64,000 bases of DNA from contig NZ_JAAVVE010000001.1 in NCBI RefSeq assembly GCF_018449795.1, forward strand, positions 177,545-241,544, written 5' to 3'. This stretch comes from Sphingomonas sp. dw_22. Lineage in GTDB: Bacteria; Pseudomonadota; Alphaproteobacteria; Sphingomonadales; Sphingomonadaceae. Below the pieces are notes generated by a model. It did no database searches. It had not been told where the DNA came from and was given only the letters and a program-made list of their open reading frames with translations. Below are positions 1-7,821 of this stretch, in pieces. The position numbers and the translations under genes are program-made. The number at the start of each line of letters is the position of its first letter. Position 1 is the stretch's first letter.

Positions 1-2
1 AC

Positions 3-515
3 ACGCTGCTCAACTATTATTTCGCCGACAAGAAGACGCTGTTCGACGCGGTGTTCTCGCGCCGGGCGGTGGTGACCAGCGAGCGCCGGATGCAGGCGCT
101 CGACGAATATGAGGCGGCGTGCGGCGGCCAGCCCACGGTGGAGGGCGCGCTCCACGCCTTTCTCGACACCGATCTCGATCTCTATATCCAGGGTGGCGAG
201 GGCTGGAAGAACTATGCCCAGCTCACCGCGCAGGTCGCCAACACCCCCGAATGGGGCGCCGATCTGATGGACGCGCATTTCGATCCCGTCGTGCTGCGGC
301 TGATCGGCATGCTGAAGAAGGCGCTGCCCAACTGCCCGGAGCAGGACATCTTCTGGGGCTATCACTTCGTCACCGGCGCGCTGATGCTCACGCTGGCGCG
401 CACCGGCCGCATCGACAAGCTTTCGGGCGGCCTTGCCCATTCGGACGATTTCGTGGCGGTCAAGCAGCGCATGACGGCATTCATGGCCGCCGGATTCCTC
501 GCCATCTGCCGTTGA
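3..515 (+). CDS. TetR-family transcriptional regulator, 5' end outside the window
   Basis: The visible 170 residues open with NYYFADKKTLFDAVF, which is the end of a TetR N-terminal helix-turn-helix (the usual YYYF.sK..L...V signature). The rest is an all-helical ligand-binding and dimerisation domain. The reading frame is open to the window edge, so the start codon and most of the DNA-binding domain are missing. TetR proteins are repressors released by a small ligand. This one reads toward two short-chain dehydrogenases, and a 20-bp near-perfect palindrome lies between its stop codon and the first of them, so local control of those dehydrogenases is the natural reading. The ligand cannot be inferred. 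Confidence 0.85.
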   Translation, partial: TLLNYYFADKKTLFDAVFSRRAVVTSERRMQALDEYEAACGGQPTVEGALHAFLDTDLDLYIQGGEGWKNYAQLTAQVANTPEWGADLMDAHFDPVVLRLIGMLKKALPNCPEQDIFWGYHFVTGALMLTLARTGRIDKLSGGLAHSDDFVAVKQRMTAFMAAGFLAICR

Positions 516-554
516 GCTCCGGCACACCGGACCAGCATCCCCTTGCCAAATTAG

Positions 555-574
555 TTCGCTATCTTGATAGTGAA
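555..574. promoter_or_regulatory. Palindromic operator candidate for the TetR regulator
   Basis: The sequence is TTC-G-CTATC-TT-GATAG-T-GAA. The two arms match at 8 of 9 positions around a 2-bp centre. It lies 47 bp upstream of the dehydrogenase start and 40 bp after the TetR stop, and a second small palindrome GAATATTC (572-579) overlaps its right end. Size and symmetry suit a TetR dimer site. Binding is inferred. Confidence 0.5.
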
Positions 575-621
575 TATTCACGCGACTAGAGATCGCGCTT
601 GAATCATATGGGGAGATAGTG

Positions 622-1515
622 ATGTCGCTTGAGGGTCGTGTCGCGATTGTTACCGGGGCCGGCGGCGGGCTGGGACGCACGCACGCATTGTATCTGGCGC
701 GCCAGGGCGCGCGGGTCGTCGTCAACGATCTGGGGCTGGAGGCGGCCGAGCGCGTCGCTGCGGAGATCGTCGCGGCCGGCGGTAAGGCGACAGCGATCGC
801 CGCTTCGGTCACCGACGAAACCGCGATCGCGGCGATGGTGGCCGAGGTGCTCCAGCAATGGGGCCGCATCGACATCCTGGTGAACAATGCGGGCATCCTG
901 CGCGACCGGAGCTTCGCCAAGATGAGCATCGAGGATTTCCGCCTGGTGGTCGATACCCACCTGATGGGCGCGGCGATCTGCAGCAAGGCGGTGTGGGAAA
1001 TCATGCGCGAGCAGCGCCATGGCCGCATCGTCATGACCACCTCCTCTTCGGGTCTCTACGGCAATTTCGGCCAGGCGAATTACGGCGCCGCCAAGATGGC
1101 GCTGGTCGGCCTGATGCAGACGCTCGCGATCGAGGGCGAGAAATACGGCATCCGCGTCAATTGCCTCGCCCCCACCGCCGCCACGCAGATGACGCACGGC
1201 GTGCTTTCCGACGAGAGCCTGCGCCTGCTCGATCCCGCGCTGGTGAGCCCGGGACTGCTTGCGCTGGTCGGCGACGAAGCGCCGACGCGCGCGATCCTCT
1301 GCGCGGGGGCCGGCCATTTCGCCACCGCGAACGTCACCCTGACCCAGGGCCTCCATGTCGGTGGCGGCGAGGATGCCGGCCAGCAGGTCGTGGCCGGCTG
1401 GAACGCGGTATCGGCGCGAGACGGCGAACTGGTTCCCGCCTATGGCTTCACCCAGGCAGAGCGCGAGCTCGCCAGTGCCGGCTATGCGGAGCCCGTCACC
1501 GCGACCCAGCACTGA
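622..1515 (+). CDS. SDR-family NAD(P)-dependent oxidoreductase
   Basis: A 297-residue short-chain dehydrogenase. The Rossmann cofactor motif is TGAGGGLGRTHA near residue 12, followed by the NNAG motif (VNNAGILRD) and an active-site Ser...YGAAK (YxxxK, with the tyrosine preceded by GQAN). The TGxxxGxGRxHA motif with the long C-terminal half resembles the 3-hydroxyacyl-CoA dehydrogenase domains of MFE-2-type proteins, so a hydroxyacyl-CoA or hydroxysteroid substrate is plausible but not shown. A GTG lies immediately before the ATG (GTG-ATG); the ATG at 622 is chosen because GGGGAG is 6 bp upstream. A second SDR follows 53 bp downstream and the two are probably cotranscribed under the upstream TetR regulator. 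Confidence 0.88.
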   Translation: MSLEGRVAIVTGAGGGLGRTHALYLARQGARVVVNDLGLEAAERVAAEIVAAGGKATAIAASVTDETAIAAMVAEVLQQWGRIDILVNNAGILRDRSFAKMSIEDFRLVVDTHLMGAAICSKAVWEIMREQRHGRIVMTTSSSGLYGNFGQANYGAAKMALVGLMQTLAIEGEKYGIRVNCLAPTAATQMTHGVLSDESLRLLDPALVSPGLLALVGDEAPTRAILCAGAGHFATANVTLTQGLHVGGGEDAGQQVVAGWNAVSARDGELVPAYGFTQAERELASAGYAEPVTATQH

Positions 1516-1568
1516 GAGAAGCGCGCATCGAACCGGGGGCTGCCCCTCCCCCATCGCGGAGACTCGCC

Positions 1569-2336
1569 ATGACGCTCACGCCCCCGCTGCCGTCCTTTCG
1601 GCTCGACGGCAAGAAAGCCCTCATCACCGGCGCCGGGCGGGGCATCGGCGCTGCCGGCGCCGCCGTCTTCGCGCAGGCGGGCGCGGCGGTCACCCTGTGC
1701 GCGCGCACGGCCAGCGAAGTGGAAGCCAACGCCCGGGAAATCCGGGAAGCGGGGTTCGAAGCGGACGCCTTCACGCTCGACGTCAACGACATCACGACGA
1801 TGCGCCGCGAGATCGAGGCGCGCGGGCCGTTCGACATCCTGCTCAACAATGCCGGTGCCAACCGCATCCGCTTCATCACCGACGTGACCGAAGAGGATTA
1901 CGACGCGGTGCTGAACCTCAACCTGAAGGCCGCGCTCTTCGTGGCGCAGGCCGTGGCGAAGGGACTGCTGGAGGCGCAGAAGCCCGGCTCGATCATCAAC
2001 GTCTCCTCGCAGATGGGCCTGGTGGGCGGCGGCGGACGTTCGCTCTACAGCGCTTCCAAATTCGGCCTAGAGGGATTGACCAGGTGCATGGCGATCGACC
2101 TCGCCCCGCACGGCATCCGGGTGAACACGATCTGCCCGACCTTCATCGAGACGGCGCTTACCCGCCCGATCCTGGAGACGCCCGGCACGCGCGACCATGT
2201 GCTGAGCCGGATCAAGCTCGGCCGGCTCGGACGCATGGAGGAGCTTTCCGGCGCGCTCCTGCTGCTGGCGTCCGATGCGTCCACGCTGATGACCGGGAGT
2301 TCCCTGGTCGTGGACGGCGGCTGGACGGCGGGCTGA
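1569..2336 (+). CDS. SDR-family oxidoreductase (classical SDR)
   Basis: A 255-residue classical short-chain dehydrogenase. It shows TGAGRGIGAAGA near residue 20 for cofactor binding, NNAG (LLNNAGANR), the catalytic Ser-Tyr-Lys set in NVSSQMG and YSASKFG, and the C-terminal IRVNTICPTFIETAL and VVDGGW motifs. Length and motifs are those of gluconate 5-dehydrogenase/3-oxoacyl-ACP reductase-like SDRs. Substrate cannot be assigned. The ATG at 1569 follows a GGAGAC stretch. It is transcribed with the upstream SDR. The next gene, on the minus strand, ends 65 bp beyond its stop. Confidence 0.88.
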   Translation: MTLTPPLPSFRLDGKKALITGAGRGIGAAGAAVFAQAGAAVTLCARTASEVEANAREIREAGFEADAFTLDVNDITTMRREIEARGPFDILLNNAGANRIRFITDVTEEDYDAVLNLNLKAALFVAQAVAKGLLEAQKPGSIINVSSQMGLVGGGGRSLYSASKFGLEGLTRCMAIDLAPHGIRVNTICPTFIETALTRPILETPGTRDHVLSRIKLGRLGRMEELSGALLLLASDASTLMTGSSLVVDGGWTAG

Positions 2337-2377
2337 GTTTCGGGGATCGCGACCATGGCGGGTTCGCGGCGCCGCTC

Positions 2378-2395
2378 TGCCGGCTTGAGCCGGCA
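2378..2395. terminator. Short hairpin between convergent genes, possible weak terminator
   Basis: TGCCGGC-ttga-GCCGGCA forms a perfect 7-bp stem with a 4-base loop in the 65-bp gap between convergent coding regions. There is no clear T-run on either side, so termination is only possible. Confidence 0.3.
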
Positions 2396-2401
2396 CTCGG
2401 G

Positions 2402-2935
2402 TCATCGGCTGGACAGCGACTCGCCCCAGAGCATCCGTATGCGAATGGCGTCCGGAGGAGAGATCACATAGCCGCGCGGCCGCATCGTGGTGAGCGCGGT
2501 TTCCAGCCCCCTGGGGCGCAACGCCCGGCGGATATGGACAACATAGACCGCCAGGCGACGGCGATACCGGTCATCCTCCAGCGCAACCGGATCGCCGCCG
2601 TGCGTCCGTCCGGGCTCATCGACCATATCCAGCAGAAAGGCGGCGGCGACATTGAGGTCCAACTGGAGCGCCTTGCGGACGCGGCCGATCCGTTCCTCCC
2701 TGTCGGAGGAACATTTGTTGATGATCCGCGTGGCTGCCAGTTGGATCTCCTGCCGGATGGCGAGGATGTCGGTGACGGCCTGCTCGCTGTAGCTGGGAAT
2801 TTCCGGATATTCGGTACGGACCTTCTCGATCATTCGCGTGGCGATGCCGTCGGTCGCTTCGACGATTTCCGCAGCCATCCGCACGTTGACGTCCTTTGCG
2901 GAGGCCTCGAATGCAATAGGCTGCCGCAGCCGCAT
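2402..2935 (-). CDS. Small protein with OmpR-type winged-helix-like C-terminus, unknown function
   Basis: A 177-residue protein I do not recognise as a named family. The N-terminal two thirds are helical and charged (for example EIVEATDGIATRMIEKV). The C-terminus, VYVVHIRRALRPRG followed by LETALTTMRPRGYVI, reads like the recognition helix and wing of an OmpR/PhoB winged helix (RRKL...TVRGxGY). No receiver domain precedes it. The ATG at 2935 has GGAG 5 bp upstream; a longer reading from GTG 2980 would overlap the upstream EAL gene by 13 bp. It sits directly downstream of that gene in the same orientation, so the pair may form a c-di-GMP-linked regulatory unit. That link is inference. Confidence 0.6.
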   Translation of the reverse strand: MRLRQPIAFEASAKDVNVRMAAEIVEATDGIATRMIEKVRTEYPEIPSYSEQAVTDILAIRQEIQLAATRIINKCSSDREERIGRVRKALQLDLNVAAAFLLDMVDEPGRTHGGDPVALEDDRYRRRLAVYVVHIRRALRPRGLETALTTMRPRGYVISPPDAIRIRMLWGESLSSR

Positions 2936-2967
2936 GGCGGCTCCGTTCGAAGCGAGTGCCCCGCGCG

Positions 2968-4542
2968 TCACCAAAACCACCAGGCGAGGATCAGGCTGGC
3001 ATAGAAAAGCGGCGCTATTATCAGAACGACCGGGATCCAGCGCGACGGACGGTCCGGAACGAAACGACGGTCATCATCGTCATCCATCACGGCATGTTTC
3101 CGGTCGCGGATCGTCTGCCCCGCATCGCCAAGGGGAGGACTGGCCGAATTCTGGCGGCGCCCTGCATGGGGAAGCTGGCGCAAGGACGGGGGAGCGCTCG
3201 ATGGGGACTCGCCCGATCCGGGGACTGGGGCATCCAGGCTGACGCGGGCGCGGAAGCGTTCGGGCGCGACGACCCGCCTGGGACCGCCGGCCGCCAGCCA
3301 GACCCGCATCACGCTGGGGCTGCCCGCGGCATAGCCTTGCTGCCACTGCGCGCCGGACGCGGCGGCGAGGTCGGAAAGCGCCTGGGTCTCGATGCCCTCG
3401 GCGACGACGACCGGCGCAAGCGCGCTCGCCAGGCCCACGATATGCTCGAATGCCGCACGATCCTGAAGCGACAGCGCCGCGCGCCGCAGGAAGAAACCAT
3501 CGATCTTGATGATGTCGGGCTTCAGCGCGAGCAGGCGGCGGATCGAGGCATGCCCCGCCCCGAAATCGTCGATCGCCACCCGGCAGCCGAGGTTGCGCAT
3601 CGTCGCGGCGAACGTCGAAGCATCGTCGATGGAGGGGAACCAGGCGGTTTCCGTGATCTCGAGAACGAGGCGCCGGGCGATATCGGGCCGCCGCGACAGA
3701 CGCGCCGCGATATCCAACCACCATCCGTCGAAGACCGCGCTATGCGCCGATATGTTGGCACCGAGCACGACTTCGGAATCATTCTCCAGTTCGTCGATGA
3801 CGTGATCGACGACATAATGATCGAGCAGCCGAACCAGCCCCAGCCGCTCCAACGCGGGTATCGCCGCAGCCGGAAAGGCGCACGGCCCCTCGCTGGAGGC
3901 CATTCTGGGCAGGCACTCCTGATATAGGATATCCTCGTCGGCACCCGTCTTGCGGATCGGCTGCCATGCCAGCAGCACGCGCCCGCCGCCCAACGCATCG
4001 AGCAGCGCGGCCGCCTCCGCCATGTCGCGGCGATAGCGTAGTGCCCAGTCCTCCCCGTCGGCGACAGCGGCGCCCGGGAAGCGGATGCGGCCAAGCTTCG
4101 TCCAGGCTTCGGCGGCGGCGATCGCCTCACCCGGTATCTTCGAAATCGACCAGCTCCCGCTGCATGACAGATGGATCGAGGCGCCTTCAGCCACGACCGG
4201 GCACGAAGCCATGATGCTCGACAGGGACCGGATCAGGCGCGCGCAGGCATCGCCGGCCTGATCGGCGCACGGCAGGGCGGACTCGCGGAGCCGCGCGCTG
4301 ACGAGCCCACCGCCTTCATCGACGATCCACCCCTCGCCCCCGAGCAGTTCGGCAAGCGTCGCGATCACCGATTCGACCGCGCGCTCCGCCGCGGCCTCGC
4401 CGAATGCGCGCGCCAGATGCGGGTGATTGTCGATGCGAAAGGCGAAGGCGAGGTTGCGGACTTCAGCCTGGGGAAGGCGTGACGCGAACGGGCGGATCGC
4501 CGCGCCATCTCCTGCCGCTATTCGGTGCACCCCGGTCGCCAT
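2968..4542 (-). CDS. EAL-domain protein (c-di-GMP phosphodiesterase-like) with degenerate GGDEF-like N-terminus and C-terminal membrane helix
   Basis: A 524-residue protein. Residues about 1-170 resemble a GGDEF-fold domain without a GGDEF motif. Residues about 190-425 form an EAL domain with LLAWQPI, the signature glutamate in a diverged YQECLPR (ECL instead of EAL), metal ligands in NISAHS, LEITET and AIDDFGAG, KIDGFF, VVAEGIET and QGYAAG. Most catalytic positions are therefore present and c-di-GMP hydrolysis is possible, though the altered signature could weaken it. The C-terminus ends in a hydrophobic helix (IPVVLIIAPLFYASLILAWWF), so it is probably membrane-anchored by its tail. Its start region overlaps the 5' end of the recombinase gene on the other strand by 18 bp. 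Confidence 0.85.
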   Translation of the reverse strand: MATGVHRIAAGDGAAIRPFASRLPQAEVRNLAFAFRIDNHPHLARAFGEAAAERAVESVIATLAELLGGEGWIVDEGGGLVSARLRESALPCADQAGDACARLIRSLSSIMASCPVVAEGASIHLSCSGSWSISKIPGEAIAAAEAWTKLGRIRFPGAAVADGEDWALRYRRDMAEAAALLDALGGGRVLLAWQPIRKTGADEDILYQECLPRMASSEGPCAFPAAAIPALERLGLVRLLDHYVVDHVIDELENDSEVVLGANISAHSAVFDGWWLDIAARLSRRPDIARRLVLEITETAWFPSIDDASTFAATMRNLGCRVAIDDFGAGHASIRRLLALKPDIIKIDGFFLRRAALSLQDRAAFEHIVGLASALAPVVVAEGIETQALSDLAAASGAQWQQGYAAGSPSVMRVWLAAGGPRRVVAPERFRARVSLDAPVPGSGESPSSAPPSLRQLPHAGRRQNSASPPLGDAGQTIRDRKHAVMDDDDDRRFVPDRPSRWIPVVLIIAPLFYASLILAWWFW

Positions 4543-5526
4543 ACTCGCCCCCCTCGACCCGGCGAGCGCGCCGGCCGAGCGAGAGACCGAATAGCCAAAA
4601 CTGTATCAGCGCCCCGGGCGCAGGTCTTTGGAAGCTATGAGGAGAAATCTGTAAGTAATTATAATACAACAAGAAAAGTAAAAATATACTCACCGCGAAC
4701 CGTTTACGATCGAGAAGGGCAGAGAAAGTATCTGACCGCTGCGGAGATCAATGCATTCCTGAAGTCCGCGCGCAGTTGCGATATCGGCGTCAATAGCTTT
4801 TGCCTGATGCTGGCCCTTACCGGGTGCAGGATTTCGGAAGCGTTGTCGCTGACCAGGGAAAACATCGATTTCGAGGCCGAACATGTCATCATTCAAAGCC
4901 TGAAGAAACGCGGGAAACGGATATTCCGTGCAATTCCGCTGCCCTCGGACTTCCTCAACTTGCTGAAGACGTGGTTTCGATCCGATGTGTTCGTTGGAGA
5001 CCGTCTATGGCCGTGGTCGCGAATGACCGGATATCGCAGGATTTGCGAAGTAATGCGCTCGGCAGGCGTATCGGGCAGCTATGCCACCCCGAAGGGATTG
5101 CGCCATGGATTTGCCGTCCACGCCGTCCAGACAAACGTACCGCTGACGCTCATCCAGCGATGGTTGGGCCATGCCGATATCAAGACCACCGCAATCTATA
5201 CCAGCGCCATAGGGCCGGAAGAGCGTGAAATCGCCGCACGAATGTGGAACATCGTCTCGAAGCGCGACTCACGGCATCTTAAACGTCACCTGAGCAGGAG
5301 CAGGCCGGAGGGACATGATGCGGATGAGCACTTCGCCCATCGACCCGCAAGTTGTTCTTCTTGCAATGAAATCTCCATCACCGATGCGATTGTCGCACGG
5401 CCGGCCGATCGGCGGAAATCCAAAGCAATAACAATGGCTTATCGCATCAATGGGATTTTCTATTGCTCGCTGATACAGTTTTGGCTAAACTGTCACAGAT
5501 TTTATGCTGATATTCCATATATTTAA
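4525..5526 (+). CDS. Catalytic-domain-only tyrosine recombinase, start uncertain
   Basis: The conserved part (about 4690-5250) is a tyrosine-recombinase catalytic domain: TGCRISEAL (first Arg), LKKRGKR (beta-hairpin Lys), PKGLRHGF (second Arg, with Lys where the family usually has His), WLGHAD (His) and IYTSA (nucleophilic Tyr). The N-terminal core-binding domain is missing. The only in-frame ATG is at 4525, inside the start of the divergent EAL gene. A good AGGAG (4640-4644) instead points, 6 bp on, at an in-frame GTA (4651), as though a start codon had been lost. About 66% identity to the second recombinase at 6157-6735 ends at RMW; the remaining C-terminal tail is unrelated and runs through the right inverted repeat. 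It may be a decaying gene. Confidence 0.7.
   Translation: MHPGRHTRPPRPGERAGRARDRIAKTVSAPRAQVFGSYEEKSVSNYNTTRKVKIYSPRTVYDREGQRKYLTAAEINAFLKSARSCDIGVNSFCLMLALTGCRISEALSLTRENIDFEAEHVIIQSLKKRGKRIFRAIPLPSDFLNLLKTWFRSDVFVGDRLWPWSRMTGYRRICEVMRSAGVSGSYATPKGLRHGFAVHAVQTNVPLTLIQRWLGHADIKTTAIYTSAIGPEEREIAARMWNIVSKRDSRHLKRHLSRSRPEGHDADEHFAHRPASCSSCNEISITDAIVARPADRRKSKAITMAYRINGIFYCSLIQFWLNCHRFYADIPYI
4592..4611 (+). repeat. 20-bp inverted repeat, left copy
   Basis: TAGCCAAAACTGTATCAGCG recurs as an exact reverse complement at 5468-5487. The two copies bracket the conserved part of the first tyrosine recombinase and define an 896-bp interval. The flanking bases do not give a convincing target duplication (only AA on each side). 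Confidence 0.8.
5468..5487 (-). repeat. 20-bp inverted repeat, right copy, overlapping a dyad
   Basis: Exact reverse complement of 4592-4611. Here the repeat also forms one arm of a local dyad: CTGATACAGTTT (5470-5481), spacer TGGCT, AAACTGTCACAG (5487-5498), with 10 of 12 arm positions pairing. That is the layout of a tyrosine-recombinase core site, but also of a dimeric repressor site. The left copy lacks the second arm. Confidence 0.75.
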
Positions 5527-6156
5527 CCCTTGATGCGTCGATGCATCGTCCGGACGGTTTGCCGATGATCGACTGAAGGGAACGCGCCCGGACGCGCACT
5601 GCAGGACCATGGGACAGGTTGGCGCGCAGCGCCCCTCAAATTAGGCGTTTTTACCGGAATTTTCGAGTTGGTAAGCGGCGTGTGCCGGAAGGCTTTTTAT
5701 CCCTTCTCCCGCATACGCTTCTCCCGGCGATCGGCGCCCGGCCCAGCGATAGAAATGTTCGACCTCCCCTTCCGCGTCGCCATCATTCGCGATGACGGCA
5801 TGATTCCCATTGATGGCTCAGATACCCTTTTAGACGATATTCCGATCCGGACACCGATGCGTTGCACCGGAGATCGCCGGCAACGCGCATTCGCCCCCGA
5901 GGGAGGATGCCGCCTGGGCGGCATGGCCGGGCTGAAGCATCGATCGCGCTCGGCGATCCTGTAAGCAGGGCCCTCCGGCCGCGACGGACGCCGCCAGTCC
6001 AACATCCACATCCTGACAGGCCCTCCGTCCGGCCTGTCCGGCAAGAAGATCGTTAGTTGAGAGGCGGTTACCCGCGCATTTCGAGCCGTGGGAAGGTTTT
6101 GTAAACCAAGTTGACGCTACGGCATCCTAACCAATTCATATAGGAGGGGTCGGGCG
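5527..6156. other. 630 bp without a supportable gene, between the two recombinases
   Basis: Open frames here are short, uneven in codon use and lack recognisable motifs or ribosome-binding sites. The stretch looks like degraded sequence between two mobile-DNA genes. At 6131-6156 it carries the strong AGGAGG site of the second recombinase. I see no repeat shared with the 4592/5468 pair. Confidence 0.5.
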
Positions 6157-6981
6157 ATGATGCCTTGGACCGTGTACAATCAAGCCGGGCAGCGCAAATA
6201 TCTGACAAGAGGAGAATGCGCGTCCTTTCTGCAGGCCGCGCAAGGCAGGGATGCCAACGTGCGCGGCTTCTGCTGGCTCCTGGCGGCGACGGGTTGCAGA
6301 ATTTCCGAAGCGCTTGCCCTGACAGAGCGCAACATCGATTTTGAGACGGGGCAGGTCATCATCGAATGCCTGAAGAAGCGTGGAAAGAAGGTCTTTCGGG
6401 CGATCCCGTTGCCGCCGGCGCTGCTCGCCCTTCTCAAAACGGCGCTCGAAACCGAAACATTGCCCCGTGAGCGATTATGGCCCTGGTCGCGGATGACGGG
6501 CTATCGGCGCGTTCGCGAAGTGATGGAAGCGGCCGGTATCGTCGGCGGCCACGCCTCGCCGAAGGGCCTTCGCCATGCATTCGGGGTCTGCGCCATCCAG
6601 TCGAACGTGCCGCTCAACCTCGTCCAGCGCTGGCTCGGGCACGCGGATATGAAGACGACGGCGATCTACACGAGCGCAATGGGGCCGGAAGAGCGTGAAT
6701 TCGCGTCGCGCATGTGGGTTTACGGTACGGGCCAATCCCCGGCAGCGGGCGGGGCAACGCCAAAGGCCAAGCGATTGATCCGGGCGCCCGGCGTCCTCCG
6801 CGTGAATTCGCGTCCGGGAAAGGCAGGCGCGGGCGCGACCGGCAACCCGGTTTGCAATATTCTTCCCGCCCCTTCCGAAGCACGTGATTCCGGTCGCCCC
6901 ACGTCCCTTCTGAGGCTGGCGATCCTGCTGAACCAACAGGTCACCAAGAGAGTGAAGGCGCTCGCCTTTGCGGCATGCTGA
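6157..6981 (+). CDS. Catalytic-domain-only tyrosine recombinase
   Basis: A paralog of the recombinase at 4525, about 66% identical from TVYNQAGQRKYL to RMW (residues about 4-190). Catalytic positions are all visible: TGCRISEAL, LKKRGKK, SPKGLRHAF, RWLGHAD and IYTSAMGPEERE. There is no core-binding domain N-terminal to it: the protein starts at MMPWTV with AGGAGG 9-10 bp upstream, so in this copy the short form is the real product. About 85 residues after RMW are low-complexity, Ala/Gly/Pro-rich and unlike the first copy. Such short integrases are scattered in proteobacterial genomes, often near mobile DNA; targets are unknown. No inverted repeats like those of the first copy were found around it. 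Confidence 0.82.
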   Translation: MMPWTVYNQAGQRKYLTRGECASFLQAAQGRDANVRGFCWLLAATGCRISEALALTERNIDFETGQVIIECLKKRGKKVFRAIPLPPALLALLKTALETETLPRERLWPWSRMTGYRRVREVMEAAGIVGGHASPKGLRHAFGVCAIQSNVPLNLVQRWLGHADMKTTAIYTSAMGPEEREFASRMWVYGTGQSPAAGGATPKAKRLIRAPGVLRVNSRPGKAGAGATGNPVCNILPAPSEARDSGRPTSLLRLAILLNQQVTKRVKALAFAAC

Positions 6982-7139
6982 CGGGCGCTTTGTCGCAGAA
7001 TGGCGATAACTTGCCGATTCCGACTTTCTCGCGCCTCCATCCGCGAGCGATAAGCTGAATCTGAATCTTGGCCGGCACTCGGCTGGCCGGGAAATAGCAT
7101 GGTCCGCCGGAGAGCGGGTCGGCATGCAGGATCCTTCTC

Positions 7140-7343
7140 ATGAACGCTGAAATCGACACCGGGCGTGTCGCATTCGCCCTGGCCCAGACGACCCTCTCCA
7201 TGCTCATTGCCGCGGGGGTGCTGGAAAGCGAGATCGTGCAGGCCGCGGCGGATGCGTTGGAGCATGATGGAGCCCTCGGCCTGTCCGAACATGAAATCAT
7301 CACGCTGACGGATGTGGTCCGATCATCGGTGCCGCAACAATAA
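7140..7343 (+). CDS. Small hypothetical protein, 67 aa
   Basis: Acidic, helical small protein (MNAEIDTGRVAFALAQTTL...) with sensible codon use and no signal peptide or membrane segment. It stands alone between the second recombinase and the AT-rich island. The upstream AGGATCC is a modest ribosome-binding site. I do not recognise the family. It could be cargo of the recombinase region or a remnant. Confidence 0.5.
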   Translation: MNAEIDTGRVAFALAQTTLSMLIAAGVLESEIVQAAADALEHDGALGLSEHEIITLTDVVRSSVPQQ

Positions 7344-7621
7344 GCGGCGCAGCTTGAGCATCGGCGAGTAGCGAAACAGCCCTATCGAGGCGCTCCCACG
7401 CGGCGCAGCACGACCGCGCGTAACACCATCCCGACAGTTCCCGCCCGCATTTCCGCAGGCGCGGGCCGATGCGAGCGCCCGGCTCCGGAGATCGATGCCA
7501 AACGAGGCCACAAGAAACCCCTCAAAGTCACCCCAACTCTTCTACAAGAATTAACCCGCTTTAATAGTAATCATTGAGGACTAATTACCAATTAACTAAG
7601 AATATCATTTCATAAACGAAA

Positions 7622-7632
7622 TAGATTATCTA
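7622..7632. promoter_or_regulatory. Palindromic repeat TAGATTATCTA, copy 1
   Basis: TAGAT-T-ATCTA is symmetric around its central base and occurs again 62 bp downstream, about six helical turns, so both copies would face the same side of the DNA. It is a candidate operator pair for the secretion operon. Confidence 0.45.
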
Positions 7633-7683
7633 GGATAAATTGGAAGTAATTTTAAGAAATTAATGCTAAATCCAATATAATAT

Positions 7684-7694
7684 TAGATTATCTA
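7684..7694. promoter_or_regulatory. Palindromic repeat TAGATTATCTA, copy 2
   Basis: Identical to 7622-7632, with symmetry extended by one pair (TTAGATTATCTAA). It lies 128 bp upstream of the tpsB start codon. Confidence 0.45.
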
Positions 7695-7821
7695 ACATAT
7701 TTCTGTAATTAACACCAAAACTCCCTTTCTGTATCTTCTCAAATCATAGTATGAGGTGATTCGAGACTGGAGACTGATGTCGCCGCCGGCGCTTTGCACA
7801 ATCTCCGAAGAGAGGGCGGGA

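Larger units (their letters stand above)
7344..7821. other. Intergenic region with AT-rich island upstream of the secretion system
   Basis: The first 170 bp are ordinary GC-rich DNA with nothing recognisable. From about 7525 to 7745 the composition switches abruptly to roughly three quarters A+T, the most AT-rich stretch in the window. It contains two copies of an 11-bp palindrome (see 7622 and 7684). The island lies just upstream of the two-partner secretion genes and probably holds their promoter, or a target for a nucleoid-associated silencer. Confidence 0.6.

Noticed and set aside
5668..5964. Open frames between the two recombinases
   Set aside because: No ribosome-binding site, motif or consistent codon use.
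6982..7110. Search for an inverted-repeat pair around the second recombinase like that of the first
   Set aside because: Only weak, gapped similarity (GCTGAATCTGAATCTTGGC at about 7055) to the 20-bp repeat was found, with no partner upstream.
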